From NCBI GenBank assembly GCA_910583745.1, contig CAJTZC010000002.1, forward strand, positions 1 through 64,000: 64,000 nucleotides of DNA, read 5' to 3'. A model generated the notes under the pieces. The model did not search any database and was not told where the DNA came from. It was given only the letters and a program-made list of their open reading frames with translations. The position numbers and the translations under genes are program-made. Positions 49,662 to 58,874 of the stretch are shown piece after piece (positions within the stretch are counted from its first letter, which is position 1; each line of letters starts with the position of its first letter). The stretch is from an uncultured Bacilli bacterium. GTDB taxonomy: Bacteria; Bacillota_I; Bacilli_A; RF39; UBA660.

Positions 49662-52600
49662 ATGCGAAATAATAAGAAAAAGAAATATAGTTATTTATTA
49701 GTGGGCATGGCAAGTATATCTTTAGTAGCGGGTATATTCTATCCCAAAAATATTTATCGAGAAACGACAAATGAAGTGGAGACCAAAAAACTGCTTGTAA
49801 ATACAGACTTAACAAAGGGATATCACTACTTATCGGATTTAGATTATATTACAGAGCACAATTGGTCTTATAATGGTTGGGCAGGTCATGACATTCAAAA
49901 GGATAAAAACCAAGATGGCGGTATTTTGAGTCTCATAGTAAATGGTGAAAAAAGATTATTCGCAAAGGGTCTTGGAGTTCATGCAAAGGGACAAGTAACT
50001 TTTGATATATCTGAGTATTCAACAAAGTTCCCAAGGTTTACTGCAAGACTCGGCGTCGATGCTGCGAGAGGAACCAATGGTAGCATTTGGTTTAGAATCA
50101 CCGCATCACGTGACGGAAGCACTTGGGATAGATTGATCGATAGAACAGAAGTTTTGACTGGTACAAGCGAATCTCTTGAGGTCGATTTAGACGTCACGGG
50201 ATATAAATATCTTTGTATCTATGTCGACCCAAATGGTTCAAACGCTGCTGACCATGGAACTATAGCAGATGCGCGTTTGGTTACAAAAGATTTTGAGTTT
50301 GACGATATAGGAAATTATAATAAAATTCAAAAACTAGATTATTATGACAATATTTTAAGGTCTAATAGTTCAGAAGACAATTATAACAATAATTATAGAC
50401 TCATTCTTGAAAGGGAATTAGTTAACAAATTAGGTTATTGGAATGTCCAATATCTAGCAGACGTAGATAGTAAATTTGCTGAAACATTGGATTGGATTTT
50501 AAGCGATAACAGAAGAGTAGAAGAAGTCATCGAAGTTGGTGGGATTTCAAATACTACAAAATTCCTAACAGTTATTTCTGATATTTATCATAAATACCAA
50601 AATGAAATGAATTCAGAAAATGGATATGTTTATGAAAAAATGGCCATCGCTTTGGCTGCGGGATATTCTACAGATAAAATTATATCTCCACTCAGCTTTG
50701 ATTTTCCTTCTCCTACGTACGACTATTTAGAGCGCTTTGGTTTAATGAAAAATCTATTCGATAATAACGAACTAAAAATAGTTAAGACAAACGATTTACA
50801 AGGTGAATTCGTCGATAATAACTGGTTTAAAGATTATCACGTAGAGTTGATGCGCATGGTCATGCAAGATGGAACGAGTAATGGTGACCTCATTTGGCTT
50901 AATGGATTTACACACGAAAAGCAGAGCATAAGTTTCTATATGATAGATTATGTATCTCCACAATATAAGCAAGATAAATATTATGCCGAGGAAAACAGGG
51001 AAAAATATGATAATCAATTTTATTTAAGCAAATATGGTGTTCCGTATGGCTTGATAAATGGTCAGAAGATACCTAGATATTGGATGGTCTTTGCTAATGG
51101 TGGTATCTGTTGGAATGCTTCTCGTGTAGGACAAAGTATGTATCGTGTTAATGGTGTTCCTGCAACAGGAGCTTATCAAGTAGGACATGAGCTGTATATC
51201 AGTTATTATCAAGATGCGAATGGCAATGGATACTGGTCACCAAGATATGGTAACTGGGGTGGCGCAGGAAGTACTTGGGGTGGAGGAATTCCTGTACGTT
51301 ATATGTTTAACTGGAATAATAAATATTTTACAGATAAGCACATCAGTGGCAGTAAAGGAGCATCAAGCACGGGTTATCTATATTTAGCGCAAGCAAACTT
51401 AAATCGATACGAAGATTATAAAAAGTCATTGTATTTGAATCTGTCCGCGAATTCTTATACAGATGACAATAAAAAACTAGAGACATATTTTAAATCTTTA
51501 GAAGTCAACGATATCAATTTGGATACTTATGATTATATTATCAACCTTTATAAAAAAATGAGTGTTAAAAATGAAGGTGGAACGATTACTTCGAGTGATT
51601 GGTATGCTTTGGCGAATAGAATAATTAAAGCTTATGCGTATCATCCAGTTGCAATGTTCGACTTGCTTAAGGTTATAAGACCTTACTTGGATGGTAGTGA
51701 AAAATTACATATCGATAGACTAGAAAAAGAAGCCTTAGAAAAAGCTTCTGCGGCCACTTCTAATGAAACAATTCAAGTGGATGCAGTTCGAACTCATGCA
51801 AGACAATTATTGAATAAAGCTCAACCTGAACCGATGACTTTCTCCTTTGATGGCGAAAATGCTAATAAAATTATCAAGAATCCACTGTATCAATTTGCCT
51901 GGGCCTACAGTTTAGATGGGGGAACAACTTTTACAGAATTTGTAATGGATGATTCAGTTGAACTCACTAAAGAGGAATTGGCTAAGATTACCTCTGAGAA
52001 TGATATCATCTTTAAGTTTATGGGATTGACAGACTATAGATATACCATAGATATTACGGAAGGCTCATTAAATCCAAATTTATACGCGAATGATTTAGAA
52101 AATAGAGTCGTGGGTGTAGATTTGACTTATGAATGGCGTAATAGTGAAAGTGATTCTTGGACTTCATATCGAACTGCCTCTCCAGATAATACTGGTGAGA
52201 AAACATTACATGTTCGAAGAGGTGCAACGGGTACACAATTAGCAACTGGTTCAGTAACTTATAGCTTTACACCAGACAATCAACCTGATACAAGAAAATA
52301 TGTTTCAGTATCTCATTTATCTATAGAAGACGTTTCTACACAAGCAACAAATAATCAAGGTTCGGCTAGCTTTGCTATCGATGGAAATTATAATACCAGA
52401 TGGCACAGTGCATGGGACGGAACCGATACAGAAAGATTTATAACAATAAAATTAGATAAACCAAGATTCGTCTCTGCTGTGGAATTTGTTCCAGCTGGTG
52501 GAGGAAATGGTAGAATTTATGACGGAACGATTTGGGGAAGCAAGGATGGTGAAAATTGGGAAATATTGTCACAGAGAAAAGGTTTAACTTACTCTTCACA

Positions 52601-54368
52601 AGCAAATACGAATGAACAAGCTATCAATCTTACTCAAAAATTTGAAGTAGATACTCCGAGAGAGGTTCAGTACGTTAAAATTGTGGCAGATCGATCTAAT
52701 GGAAATTGGTTTGCTGCTAGAGCATTTAATATTTTCCAAGATATAACAATAAATCCGAGACCGACAGCAGGAATAGGATATAGTACTACTGATTCAACTA
52801 ATCAAGATGTAGTAGCTAGACTTCTAAATATTACTTCATCTAACTTTGAAATATTAAGTGAGGGTGGAGATACACATATATTTACAGAAAATGGTGAGTT
52901 TACATTTAGATTTCGCGATAAGGAAACTGGCCTGGAGGGTTCAGCAGTAGCTAAAGTCGATTGGATTGATAGGATTGCTCCTACGGCGACGTTTGAATTT
53001 TCGACGAGCTCAGCGACGAATCAGTCTGTAATTGCTACATTGAAACCGAGCGAAAAAGTTACGGTAACGAATAATGGAAGTTTTACTGTCGATGAGGAAG
53101 GGAATATTTATAATATCGATGGTATTATGATTCCTGGTTTAAAAGCAGATGAAAATGGCGATGTTTGGGACCTCGATGGAAATTATGTTACAAATATTAA
53201 TCCTTTTACTTACGAATTTCTTACTAATGGTGAGTTCACATTTGAGTTTGTAGATGCTGCTGGAAATAGAGGTTCTGCGACGGCTAAAGTCGATTGGATT
53301 GATACAAAAGCTCCAGAAGCAACGATAGAATATGATATAAAATCTGCGACGAATCAAGATGTTACAGCAAGTATAACCTTCAATGAAGAGAACGTCACTG
53401 TAACGAATAACGGTGGAAAAACAGAGTACGTATTTACGGAAAATGGCGAGTTTCTCTTTGAATTCCAAGATGCTGCTGGAAATACCGGAAGTATAATTGC
53501 AAAAGTGGATTGGATAGATAAAGTTGCGCCAACGGCTGAATTGAAATATGAGATTCATGACGATAAAGTCATCGTAACTGTAGTAAATCCAAGTAAAGAG
53601 ATTACGTTTAAAGAAGGCAATGGAATTTACGAATATACCAAAAATGGCGAATACGAAATCGAATTCTATGATGCCTTAGGAAATGTAGGAAAATTAATTG
53701 CTAAAATTGATTCGTTTGAAGAAGATAAAGATGACGAAAATAAGCCTGTCGACCCAGAGAATCCGGATGGCGATAAACCGGTCGACCCAGAGAATCCGGA
53801 TGGCGATAAACCAGTTGAGCCAGAAAATCCAGATGACAACAAACCTGTTGAACCGGAGAATCCAGATGACAATAAACCTGTTGAACCGGAGAATCCAGAC
53901 GACAATAAACCTGTTGAACCGGAGAATCCAGATGACAATAAACCTGTTGAACCGGAAAATCCAGATGACAACAAACCTGTCAAACCGGAGAATCCAGGCG
54001 ATAATAAACCTACAGAACCAGAGAATAAACCAACTGTTCCTGGCAATAGTAAGCCTGAACAACCAAGTAAGCCTAACAATAATGGTAATAATAGCGGTTC
54101 AAATAATAATGTCAATGATAACAATGAAGATGAAAATGACAATGAAACTACAGAGAAACCAGAAGATAATGAGGAACAATTGCCAGATAATGATGGAACA
54201 GATAACGAGGAGCAAAAGCCAAATACTGATAATTCAAATCAGGAAGATAATAATTTAACAGCAGAAGAGGAAAAAGCAAAAAAAACAACTAAAGTAGTAT
54301 TATTAGTCATCACAGCGATATTAAGTTTGTCAGTAGCAGGAGTGTTTATTATTAAAAAATTTAAATAA
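49662..54368 (+). CDS. Large membrane-anchored surface protein: NPCBM, transglutaminase-like, F5/8C, Ig-like repeats
   Basis: This 1568-residue protein has an N-terminal signal segment (about 9-27); an NPCBM carbohydrate-binding domain (about 45-210, with F-A-K-G-L-G-V-H-A-K-G); a middle domain with G-G-I-C-W-N-A-S (Cys483) and G-H-E-L-Y-I (His509), a Cys-His spacing like transglutaminase/papain-like folds; an F5/8C discoidin domain (about 878-1030); Ig-like repeats (about 1035-1346), each containing A-K-V-D-W-I-D; a Pro-rich 11-residue repeat stalk (1361-1450); an acidic linker; and a C-terminal membrane helix (about 1543-1564). There is no LPxTG motif. It probably acts on host or dietary glycoproteins, as inference. 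GGGAGG precedes ATG. Confidence 0.88.
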   Translation: MRNNKKKKYSYLLVGMASISLVAGIFYPKNIYRETTNEVETKKLLVNTDLTKGYHYLSDLDYITEHNWSYNGWAGHDIQKDKNQDGGILSLIVNGEKRLFAKGLGVHAKGQVTFDISEYSTKFPRFTARLGVDAARGTNGSIWFRITASRDGSTWDRLIDRTEVLTGTSESLEVDLDVTGYKYLCIYVDPNGSNAADHGTIADARLVTKDFEFDDIGNYNKIQKLDYYDNILRSNSSEDNYNNNYRLILERELVNKLGYWNVQYLADVDSKFAETLDWILSDNRRVEEVIEVGGISNTTKFLTVISDIYHKYQNEMNSENGYVYEKMAIALAAGYSTDKIISPLSFDFPSPTYDYLERFGLMKNLFDNNELKIVKTNDLQGEFVDNNWFKDYHVELMRMVMQDGTSNGDLIWLNGFTHEKQSISFYMIDYVSPQYKQDKYYAEENREKYDNQFYLSKYGVPYGLINGQKIPRYWMVFANGGICWNASRVGQSMYRVNGVPATGAYQVGHELYISYYQDANGNGYWSPRYGNWGGAGSTWGGGIPVRYMFNWNNKYFTDKHISGSKGASSTGYLYLAQANLNRYEDYKKSLYLNLSANSYTDDNKKLETYFKSLEVNDINLDTYDYIINLYKKMSVKNEGGTITSSDWYALANRIIKAYAYHPVAMFDLLKVIRPYLDGSEKLHIDRLEKEALEKASAATSNETIQVDAVRTHARQLLNKAQPEPMTFSFDGENANKIIKNPLYQFAWAYSLDGGTTFTEFVMDDSVELTKEELAKITSENDIIFKFMGLTDYRYTIDITEGSLNPNLYANDLENRVVGVDLTYEWRNSESDSWTSYRTASPDNTGEKTLHVRRGATGTQLATGSVTYSFTPDNQPDTRKYVSVSHLSIEDVSTQATNNQGSASFAIDGNYNTRWHSAWDGTDTERFITIKLDKPRFVSAVEFVPAGGGNGRIYDGTIWGSKDGENWEILSQRKGLTYSSQANTNEQAINLTQKFEVDTPREVQYVKIVADRSNGNWFAARAFNIFQDITINPRPTAGIGYSTTDSTNQDVVARLLNITSSNFEILSEGGDTHIFTENGEFTFRFRDKETGLEGSAVAKVDWIDRIAPTATFEFSTSSATNQSVIATLKPSEKVTVTNNGSFTVDEEGNIYNIDGIMIPGLKADENGDVWDLDGNYVTNINPFTYEFLTNGEFTFEFVDAAGNRGSATAKVDWIDTKAPEATIEYDIKSATNQDVTASITFNEENVTVTNNGGKTEYVFTENGEFLFEFQDAAGNTGSIIAKVDWIDKVAPTAELKYEIHDDKVIVTVVNPSKEITFKEGNGIYEYTKNGEYEIEFYDALGNVGKLIAKIDSFEEDKDDENKPVDPENPDGDKPVDPENPDGDKPVEPENPDDNKPVEPENPDDNKPVEPENPDDNKPVEPENPDDNKPVEPENPDDNKPVKPENPGDNKPTEPENKPTVPGNSKPEQPSKPNNNGNNSGSNNNVNDNNEDENDNETTEKPEDNEEQLPDNDGTDNEEQKPNTDNSNQEDNNLTAEEEKAKKTTKVVLLVITAILSLSVAGVFIIKKFK
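53742..54005 (+). repeat. Eight tandem 33-nt repeats in the stalk
   Basis: Eight in-frame units encode K-P-V-[DEK]-P-E-N-P-[DG]-[DG]-[DN]. Units 1-2 end G-D, units 3-7 are nearly identical, unit 8 is variant; a partial ninth (K-P-T-E-P-E-N) follows. This is a variable-length stalk that can gain or lose units by slippage. Confidence 0.95.
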
Positions 54369-54392
54369 TTCTTTATAGGGATATTAGTACAC

Positions 54393-54420
54393 AGAGAGTA
54401 ATTCATTTATTCTCTTTTTT
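54393..54420 (+). terminator. Intrinsic terminator after the surface protein gene
   Basis: AGAGAGTAA (54393-54401) pairs with TTATTCTCT (54407-54415) with one G-T pair, followed by TTTTT. Confidence 0.85.
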
Positions 54421-54657
54421 GTCGTTGTGCCCCCTCTGTTTTAAAAGATTTAATAGGTACGGTAAGTAAATGTTTTTAAAAAGCTTTCCGCCTTAGTAGC
54501 AAAGTAACCCTTTTTACATATTTATTTTGTAATTAATTTAAACATTATTAGCAAAGATGCTATTAAAAAAAAGAAGTAGCCCTCCTTTAAGGCTGCTTTT
54601 ACTTTGAAATTTATGAAAACATAAGAGAGTTAGTAAAAATTTTGTTAAAATACTTGT
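54421..54657. other. Gene-free stretch with one hairpin
   Basis: No open gene is seen. AAGTAGCC (54574-54581) pairs with GGCTGCTT (54591-54598), followed by TT, a possible terminator. The missing N-terminal part of the following ABC ATPase is not recognisable here. Confidence 0.5.
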
Positions 54658-55026
54658 GTGTTAAAACTATTGAGTCTGTTAAAAAATGAAATTAACGATA
54701 ATGAGATAGTCAGCGTCATGAACTTTGTGGGATTAGATCCATTTAGCAAAACATCGTATAAGCACTATTCTACAGGTATGAAACAAAAATTAAAAATTGC
54801 ACAAGCACTGATGGAGAAGCCAAAGGTATTGATTTTAGATGAACCTTTTAACGGTTTAGATGAAGACAGTGTAAAAATGTTTCGACAAAAATTTTTAGAA
54901 ATGAATGGGGAGGGTATAACTTTAATTATTACAAGTCATTACAAAGAAAATATAGATGAGTTGTGTAATAGAGTTTATAGAATGAATAATGGAGAACTCG
55001 AAGAATATGAAAACGACATTTTATAA
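54658..55026 (+). pseudogene. N-terminally truncated ABC transporter ATPase
   Basis: The 122-residue frame holds the C-terminal half of an ABC ATPase: signature Y-S-T-G-M-K-Q-K-L, Walker B V-L-I-L-D-E-P-F-N-G-L-D and switch His in I-I-T-S-H. The first 90 or so residues with Walker A are absent, and homology runs right up to the first codon, so it cannot hydrolyse ATP. It looks like a deletion remnant. An extended -10-like TGTTAAAAT lies just upstream, so it may still be transcribed with the next gene. Confidence 0.75.
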
Positions 55027-55921
55027 ATTTTCCGTCTTACTAGTGACAATCGTTTTATCAACAGCTTTGGTAGTATACTTTTCTTATCGTTTTATTAAGT
55101 CTGAAATCGACAATTATGCCTTGTACGAAGATTTTAGCCGAGCGTCGATAATCATGCTTTTGTCATTCAATAAAGAATTAGATATACAGTATTCAACTAT
55201 TAGGGACGTGCAAAAAATGACAACAGATTATAAAGTGACTGAAGGTGACTTGATTAAAGATTTTGCCGAATACGATATTATTCCGATTTTGAGTTATATA
55301 AAAGGGAGTGCGGACAATCAATATCTAATAGAGTCTTTTCAAGAATTTAGTGAATTTATAACAAACTTTAATTTATCTATAATGCCGAATAGAGAAATGA
55401 TTTTTTTGTATTTTAACGATGGAGAAAAACGATATAGGAAAGACGCAGATACTTATATCTATGAAATTCAAAAAGACGTTATCAGCAAAGATGCATTTCA
55501 AAAAGCATATCAAGATTTCATGTGCCAAGCTGGCTCTAAAAATATAGAAGAGCATGTCGTGAAGTTGTTACTCAAAAACGATAAAGTAAGATTTGAATAT
55601 AACTATGAGAAATTAAAAATGCAAATTGAGAAAAATTATTCGGATTTTTATAACGATTTTGAGAAAGAAATATTGCTATCTATATCACAAGATTTGAAAG
55701 AGTTTGAAGCTTATCTTAAGAAAAATTATATGAGCAAAGAAAATGAGACAAATGGGAATGCTTTATTAGAGACAGAGACTTTAAATTTGGAGTTTAAAGT
55801 TTATAGAAACGATAGAGAATACACAGGAATTTCAAAATATTATCTTTATAATTATATTGTAGACCTCGATGATGTGTGGTCTCAATTGAGTAAATTAGGC
55901 TATCCTAAACTTTATATGTAA
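55007..55921 (+). CDS. Membrane-anchored protein of unknown function
   Basis: The 304-residue protein has one N-terminal membrane helix (about 7-27) and a charged, mostly helical outside or cytosolic domain with many Lys, Asp and Glu and no recognisable motif. It overlaps the truncated ABC ATPase and so was probably part of that transporter operon. ATG 55007 follows GGAG by 12 bp. With its ATPase broken, its role is unclear. Confidence 0.75.
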   Translation: MKTTFYKFSVLLVTIVLSTALVVYFSYRFIKSEIDNYALYEDFSRASIIMLLSFNKELDIQYSTIRDVQKMTTDYKVTEGDLIKDFAEYDIIPILSYIKGSADNQYLIESFQEFSEFITNFNLSIMPNREMIFLYFNDGEKRYRKDADTYIYEIQKDVISKDAFQKAYQDFMCQAGSKNIEEHVVKLLLKNDKVRFEYNYEKLKMQIEKNYSDFYNDFEKEILLSISQDLKEFEAYLKKNYMSKENETNGNALLETETLNLEFKVYRNDREYTGISKYYLYNYIVDLDDVWSQLSKLGYPKLYM

Positions 55922-55983
55922 GTAGTTGTTTCTCTTTGTTTTTATTCTTATGCTATGATATAACCTTTGTAAGGTGGTCGTTT

Positions 55984-56568
55984 ATGAGAAAAGAGAGTTC
56001 TTTATTTGACAATGGTTTTTTTGAATTTTTGGAAATAGAAAATGATTTTAGAATAGAGAATAGAGTAAAGCATATTAAAAGAAATATGGTACGTCGCCCA
56101 CCGGGGATTCGCGCTTTAATTGTCAATAAAAAGAATCAAATTTTGTTGTCTAAAGAATTTCGTTATGAATTAAACGATTGGGATTTTCGTTTACCAGGTG
56201 GTAAAGTTTTTGAATTGTTTGAAGATTACAAAGTCGCATTAGAACATGATACGGTTATGGAAAGCGTTCTACAGACTGTGCCAAAAGAAGTTTTAGAAGA
56301 GGTCGGTTTAATCGTCGATAATCCCCGTCTTTTAAAGGATTCAAAAGATGGAGCAGGAGTAATTTGGGATTTGTATTATTTTGAAATAAGGGATTATAGA
56401 AAATCGGAAAGCGGACCGCAATTGGAAGAAGACGAGGTTATTCACGGCTATCAATGGTACGAGTTTGATGAAATCATCAATATGTGTCAGAAGAATCAGA
56501 TACATGAAGATAGAAGTGTTGGTGTATTATTAACATATATTTTAAAAGTAAAGAAATGGGAATCTTAG
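55984..56568 (+). CDS. NUDIX hydrolase, ADP-ribose-pyrophosphatase-like
   Basis: The 194-residue protein has the Nudix fold start P-P-G-I-R-A-L-I-V-N and R-L-P-G-G-K-V-F-E. The catalytic helix V-P-K-E-V-L-E-E-V-G-L comes about 20 residues later than usual, because an insert (about 80-100) splits the Nudix box, as in some long-loop members. The first catalytic residue of R-E-x-x-E-E is Lys. Substrate unknown. ATG 55984 follows AAGGTGGT. Confidence 0.85.
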   Translation: MRKESSLFDNGFFEFLEIENDFRIENRVKHIKRNMVRRPPGIRALIVNKKNQILLSKEFRYELNDWDFRLPGGKVFELFEDYKVALEHDTVMESVLQTVPKEVLEEVGLIVDNPRLLKDSKDGAGVIWDLYYFEIRDYRKSESGPQLEEDEVIHGYQWYEFDEIINMCQKNQIHEDRSVGVLLTYILKVKKWES

Positions 56569-56583
56569 GAATTTTATTTTTAA

Positions 56584-56610
56584 CTAAGCGAGCACTTGAG
56601 CTCGTTTTAG
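56584..56610 (+). terminator. Intrinsic terminator after the NUDIX gene
   Basis: CGAGC (56589-56593) pairs with GCTCG (56600-56604), extended by CTAA/TTAG with a small mismatch, with a T-run. Confidence 0.8.
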
Positions 56611-56621
56611 TTTGTCAACTT

Positions 56622-56650
56622 TTGTAATATTTTTGTAGATATATTGTAAT
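56622..56650 (+). promoter_or_regulatory. Three TTGTA direct repeats with an 11-bp period
   Basis: TTGTAAT (56622), TTGTAGA (56633) and TTGTAAT (56644) repeat exactly every 11 bp. A fourth, off by one, begins at 56612 (TTGTCAA). The sequence matches the operator at 11284-11301. A winged-helix (OmpR-type) regulator site is likely; the promoter it controls is not clear, the nearest good one being at 56713. Confidence 0.55.
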
Positions 56651-56712
56651 TTGAAAAAAAGTTGTTATTATTTTAATATGAATTTTTTATAGAATGGAAG
56701 AAAAGTTTTTTC

Positions 56713-56742
56713 TTGACTTTTATGATATTATTTTCGTATAAT
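56713..56742 (+). promoter_or_regulatory. Promoter of the first secreted paralogue
   Basis: TTGACT (56713-56718) and TATAAT (56737-56742), 18 bp apart. About 45 bases around it are nearly the same as around the promoter at 58793-58822. Confidence 0.8.
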
Positions 56743-56791
56743 TTTAATATCAGTAAAGTAGTGCCATATAATAAGGGAAAAGAGGAAAAGC

Positions 56792-57508
56792 GTGGATTTA
56801 AAAACTAAAAAAATAAAATATGTTTTATGCGTCTCAGTTTGCATGTGTGTATGTGTCTGTATGATAAGTCTTTTTATTACTGTAAAAAATGAAAAACTTA
56901 CTCCTTCGGGAAAGAATATTATGGCTTTCTATGTCGAGAATAGCGATGGTGAATATGTCGAGAGAGAAGAAAAAGTATTCCCGACTACAGGTTATGTTTT
57001 GAACTTAGAGAAAAGTTATTGCAAAAATGGTGGTACTCTTTCATAAGACAGCGCGACGAAAAAAATTAGCATGGCCTCTAGTTCTCCAGATGTGTGTAAG
57101 TTGTATTTTAGTATCGATGTCAACAAAAAACCTATAATAAAAGAAGTCCATCTATCCGCACCGGAAGGCGATTTAGCTCGGTTGGATTCTGTTATAATGG
57201 AAGAAGAGGTTTTAATAAAGGAATATTACCTTTCTATCGCTGGCGGAGATTACAAATTGATACAAATAAAAGATTACTTATCATATAATTTTTGCGACCA
57301 CGGTCAAAATACGGCGAAAGTGATGGATTTCTCAATGTATGTCGTGACTGAAGAAGGAGTTTCTTCAGATGTATTTAATTTCACGTATGGTGGATTTGAC
57401 TGCTTGAGTAATATTTCTGCATCACTCTCTGGATCTCAGTCTGATTTCATATCCGTATCTATATTTAATTCTAATTCCGAGGCCGCTGGTGTTCCAGATG
57501 ACGAATAA
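56792..57508 (+). pseudogene. Secreted Cys-containing paralogue, broken by one nonsense codon
   Basis: A GTG start after AAGAGGAAA gives a membrane/signal segment (about 10-30, very Cys-rich), then F-Y-V-E-N-S-D-G-E-Y-V and G-Y-V-L-N-L-E-K-S-Y-C-K-N-G-G-T-L-S, then TAA at 57044-57046. The same frame goes on D-S-A-T-K-K-I-S-M-A-S-S-S-P and stays open to 57508. The intact paralogue at 58875 has CAA (Gln) at this point. So one C-to-T change has split the gene. A re-start at ATG 57071 would make only the cytosolic half. Confidence 0.88.
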
Positions 57509-57545
57509 TTGTCTTATTCCATACGTATTTTCAAAGATTTGAAAT

Positions 57546-57577
57546 AAAAAGCTATGTCGTTCTTATAGCTTTTTTTG
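57546..57577 (+). terminator. Strong intrinsic terminator
   Basis: AAAAAGCTAT (57546-57555) pairs with ATAGCTTTTT (57565-57574), followed by TT. Confidence 0.92.
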
Positions 57578-57643
57578 TTGTAGATAAAGTTAAAAGATGG
57601 TAGAATGATAGAGAGTAAACATACAATAAAAACGGAGGCGGCT

Positions 57644-58765
57644 ATGAGAAAAATCGATGAAAATAGAAGGAATATTAATTTGGATTTAATACGTTCTTTT
57701 GCCGTCTTCTTCGTGCTAGCGGTACATTTTTTGTTGCACACCAACTTTTATTTCACACCTGTCAAGGGAATAGACATGTTGGTTGTTATCATCTTTAGGG
57801 TTCTTTTCATTTGCTGTGTTCCGCTCTTTCTTTTGTTAAACGGTTATTTATGTAATAAAAAAGAGTTGAGTAAAAAATATTATACATCCTTATTCAGGGT
57901 CCTTGGAGTATATCTGCTCTGTAGCATAGCCAACTTAGCTTTTAAAAAGTTTTATTTAAGACACCCTTTAACTGTCGGGACAGCGGTTCTTAAAATTTTG
58001 AATTTTACAGGAGCTGAATATGGTTGGTATATAGAATTGTATATTGGGTTGTTTTTGTTTATTCCCTTTTTGAATTTGATATGGAATAATTTAAAAAATA
58101 AAAAACAAAAACAGATTTTGATTATCACTTTTTTGGCTATGACGTCGCTTCCAACACTGTTAAATACCGTCGATTGGTATACGAAGGACTTTTTTCTTCA
58201 TCCTTGGGTTACGAATGTAAGTCAAAAAATAGTACCGAGTTGGTGGGTTATTCTTTATCCTTTTACTTATTACTTCATTGGAGCATACATAAAGGAATAC
58301 GACATAAAGATATCCAAAACAAAAAATGGCATTCTATTAGTTATGGCAATGGTATTATTTGGAATATATAATTTTTATAGAAATTACAGTAGAAACTTTG
58401 TGATGAGTGATTATGTAAATTTTCACAGTTTTGAAAGCGTAGTCGTATCCGTGTTGTTTTTCGTTTTTATTCTGCATTTGGATTTAAAATCATTACCAAA
58501 TATTTTAAAAAAGATGACTACACTTATTTCTCAGTTATCGCTTGGTACGTATTTAATTTCGTATTTGTCGGATAAAGTCATTTATGTAAAATTGTTAGAG
58601 TTCTGTGGTTCTTTCCAAGCTTGTATTCCGTATTATCCGATTGCAGTTCTCGTCGTGTTCATCATTTCAAATTTGCTTTCAGCTATCCTAAATTTATCGA
58701 TGCAACTATTAAATTTCTTTTATACTGCAATGAAGTCTTCTATAAATAAATTTAAAACTCAATAA
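57644..58765 (+). CDS. Acyltransferase 3 family membrane protein
   Basis: The 373-residue protein has about ten membrane segments. It starts N-I-N-L-D-L-I-R-S-F-A-V-F-F-V-L-A-V-H, with the conserved Arg and the catalytic His of acyltransferase 3 (OafA/WecH-like). Such enzymes acetylate surface glycans or lipids. It sits between two secreted paralogues and before a YfhO protein, fitting a cell-envelope role. ATG 57644 follows GGAGG. Confidence 0.9.
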   Translation: MRKIDENRRNINLDLIRSFAVFFVLAVHFLLHTNFYFTPVKGIDMLVVIIFRVLFICCVPLFLLLNGYLCNKKELSKKYYTSLFRVLGVYLLCSIANLAFKKFYLRHPLTVGTAVLKILNFTGAEYGWYIELYIGLFLFIPFLNLIWNNLKNKKQKQILIITFLAMTSLPTLLNTVDWYTKDFFLHPWVTNVSQKIVPSWWVILYPFTYYFIGAYIKEYDIKISKTKNGILLVMAMVLFGIYNFYRNYSRNFVMSDYVNFHSFESVVVSVLFFVFILHLDLKSLPNILKKMTTLISQLSLGTYLISYLSDKVIYVKLLEFCGSFQACIPYYPIAVLVVFIISNLLSAILNLSMQLLNFFYTAMKSSINKFKTQ

Positions 58766-58787
58766 TCGATTTCTCAATAATCGATTT
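58758..58787 (+). repeat. 15-bp tandem duplication across the acyltransferase stop
   Basis: CTCAATAATCGATTT occurs twice in direct tandem (58758-58772 and 58773-58787). The first copy holds the acyltransferase TAA stop. Probably a slippage product. Confidence 0.9.
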
Positions 58788-58792
58788 CTTTC

Positions 58793-58822
58793 TTGACATT
58801 TATAGTATCACTTTCGTATAAT
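58793..58822 (+). promoter_or_regulatory. Promoter of the second secreted paralogue
   Basis: TTGACA (58793-58798) and TATAAT (58817-58822), 18 bp apart; a near copy of the promoter at 56713-56742, including the shared TTTTAAT and TCAGTAAA after the -10. Confidence 0.85.
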
Positions 58823-58874
58823 TTTAATGTCAGTAAACGTAAACTTATTCAGCTTTTAGAAAAGAGGAAAAATT

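Noticed and set aside
53742..54005. Regular 33-nt repeats as a CRISPR array
   Set aside because: The units are contiguous without spacers, in frame, and encode a Pro-rich stalk in a large protein.
53666..54142. Long open frames on both strands across the stalk repeats
   Set aside because: They are by-products of the 33-nt repeat, which keeps several frames open. They lack ribosome binding sites and family features.
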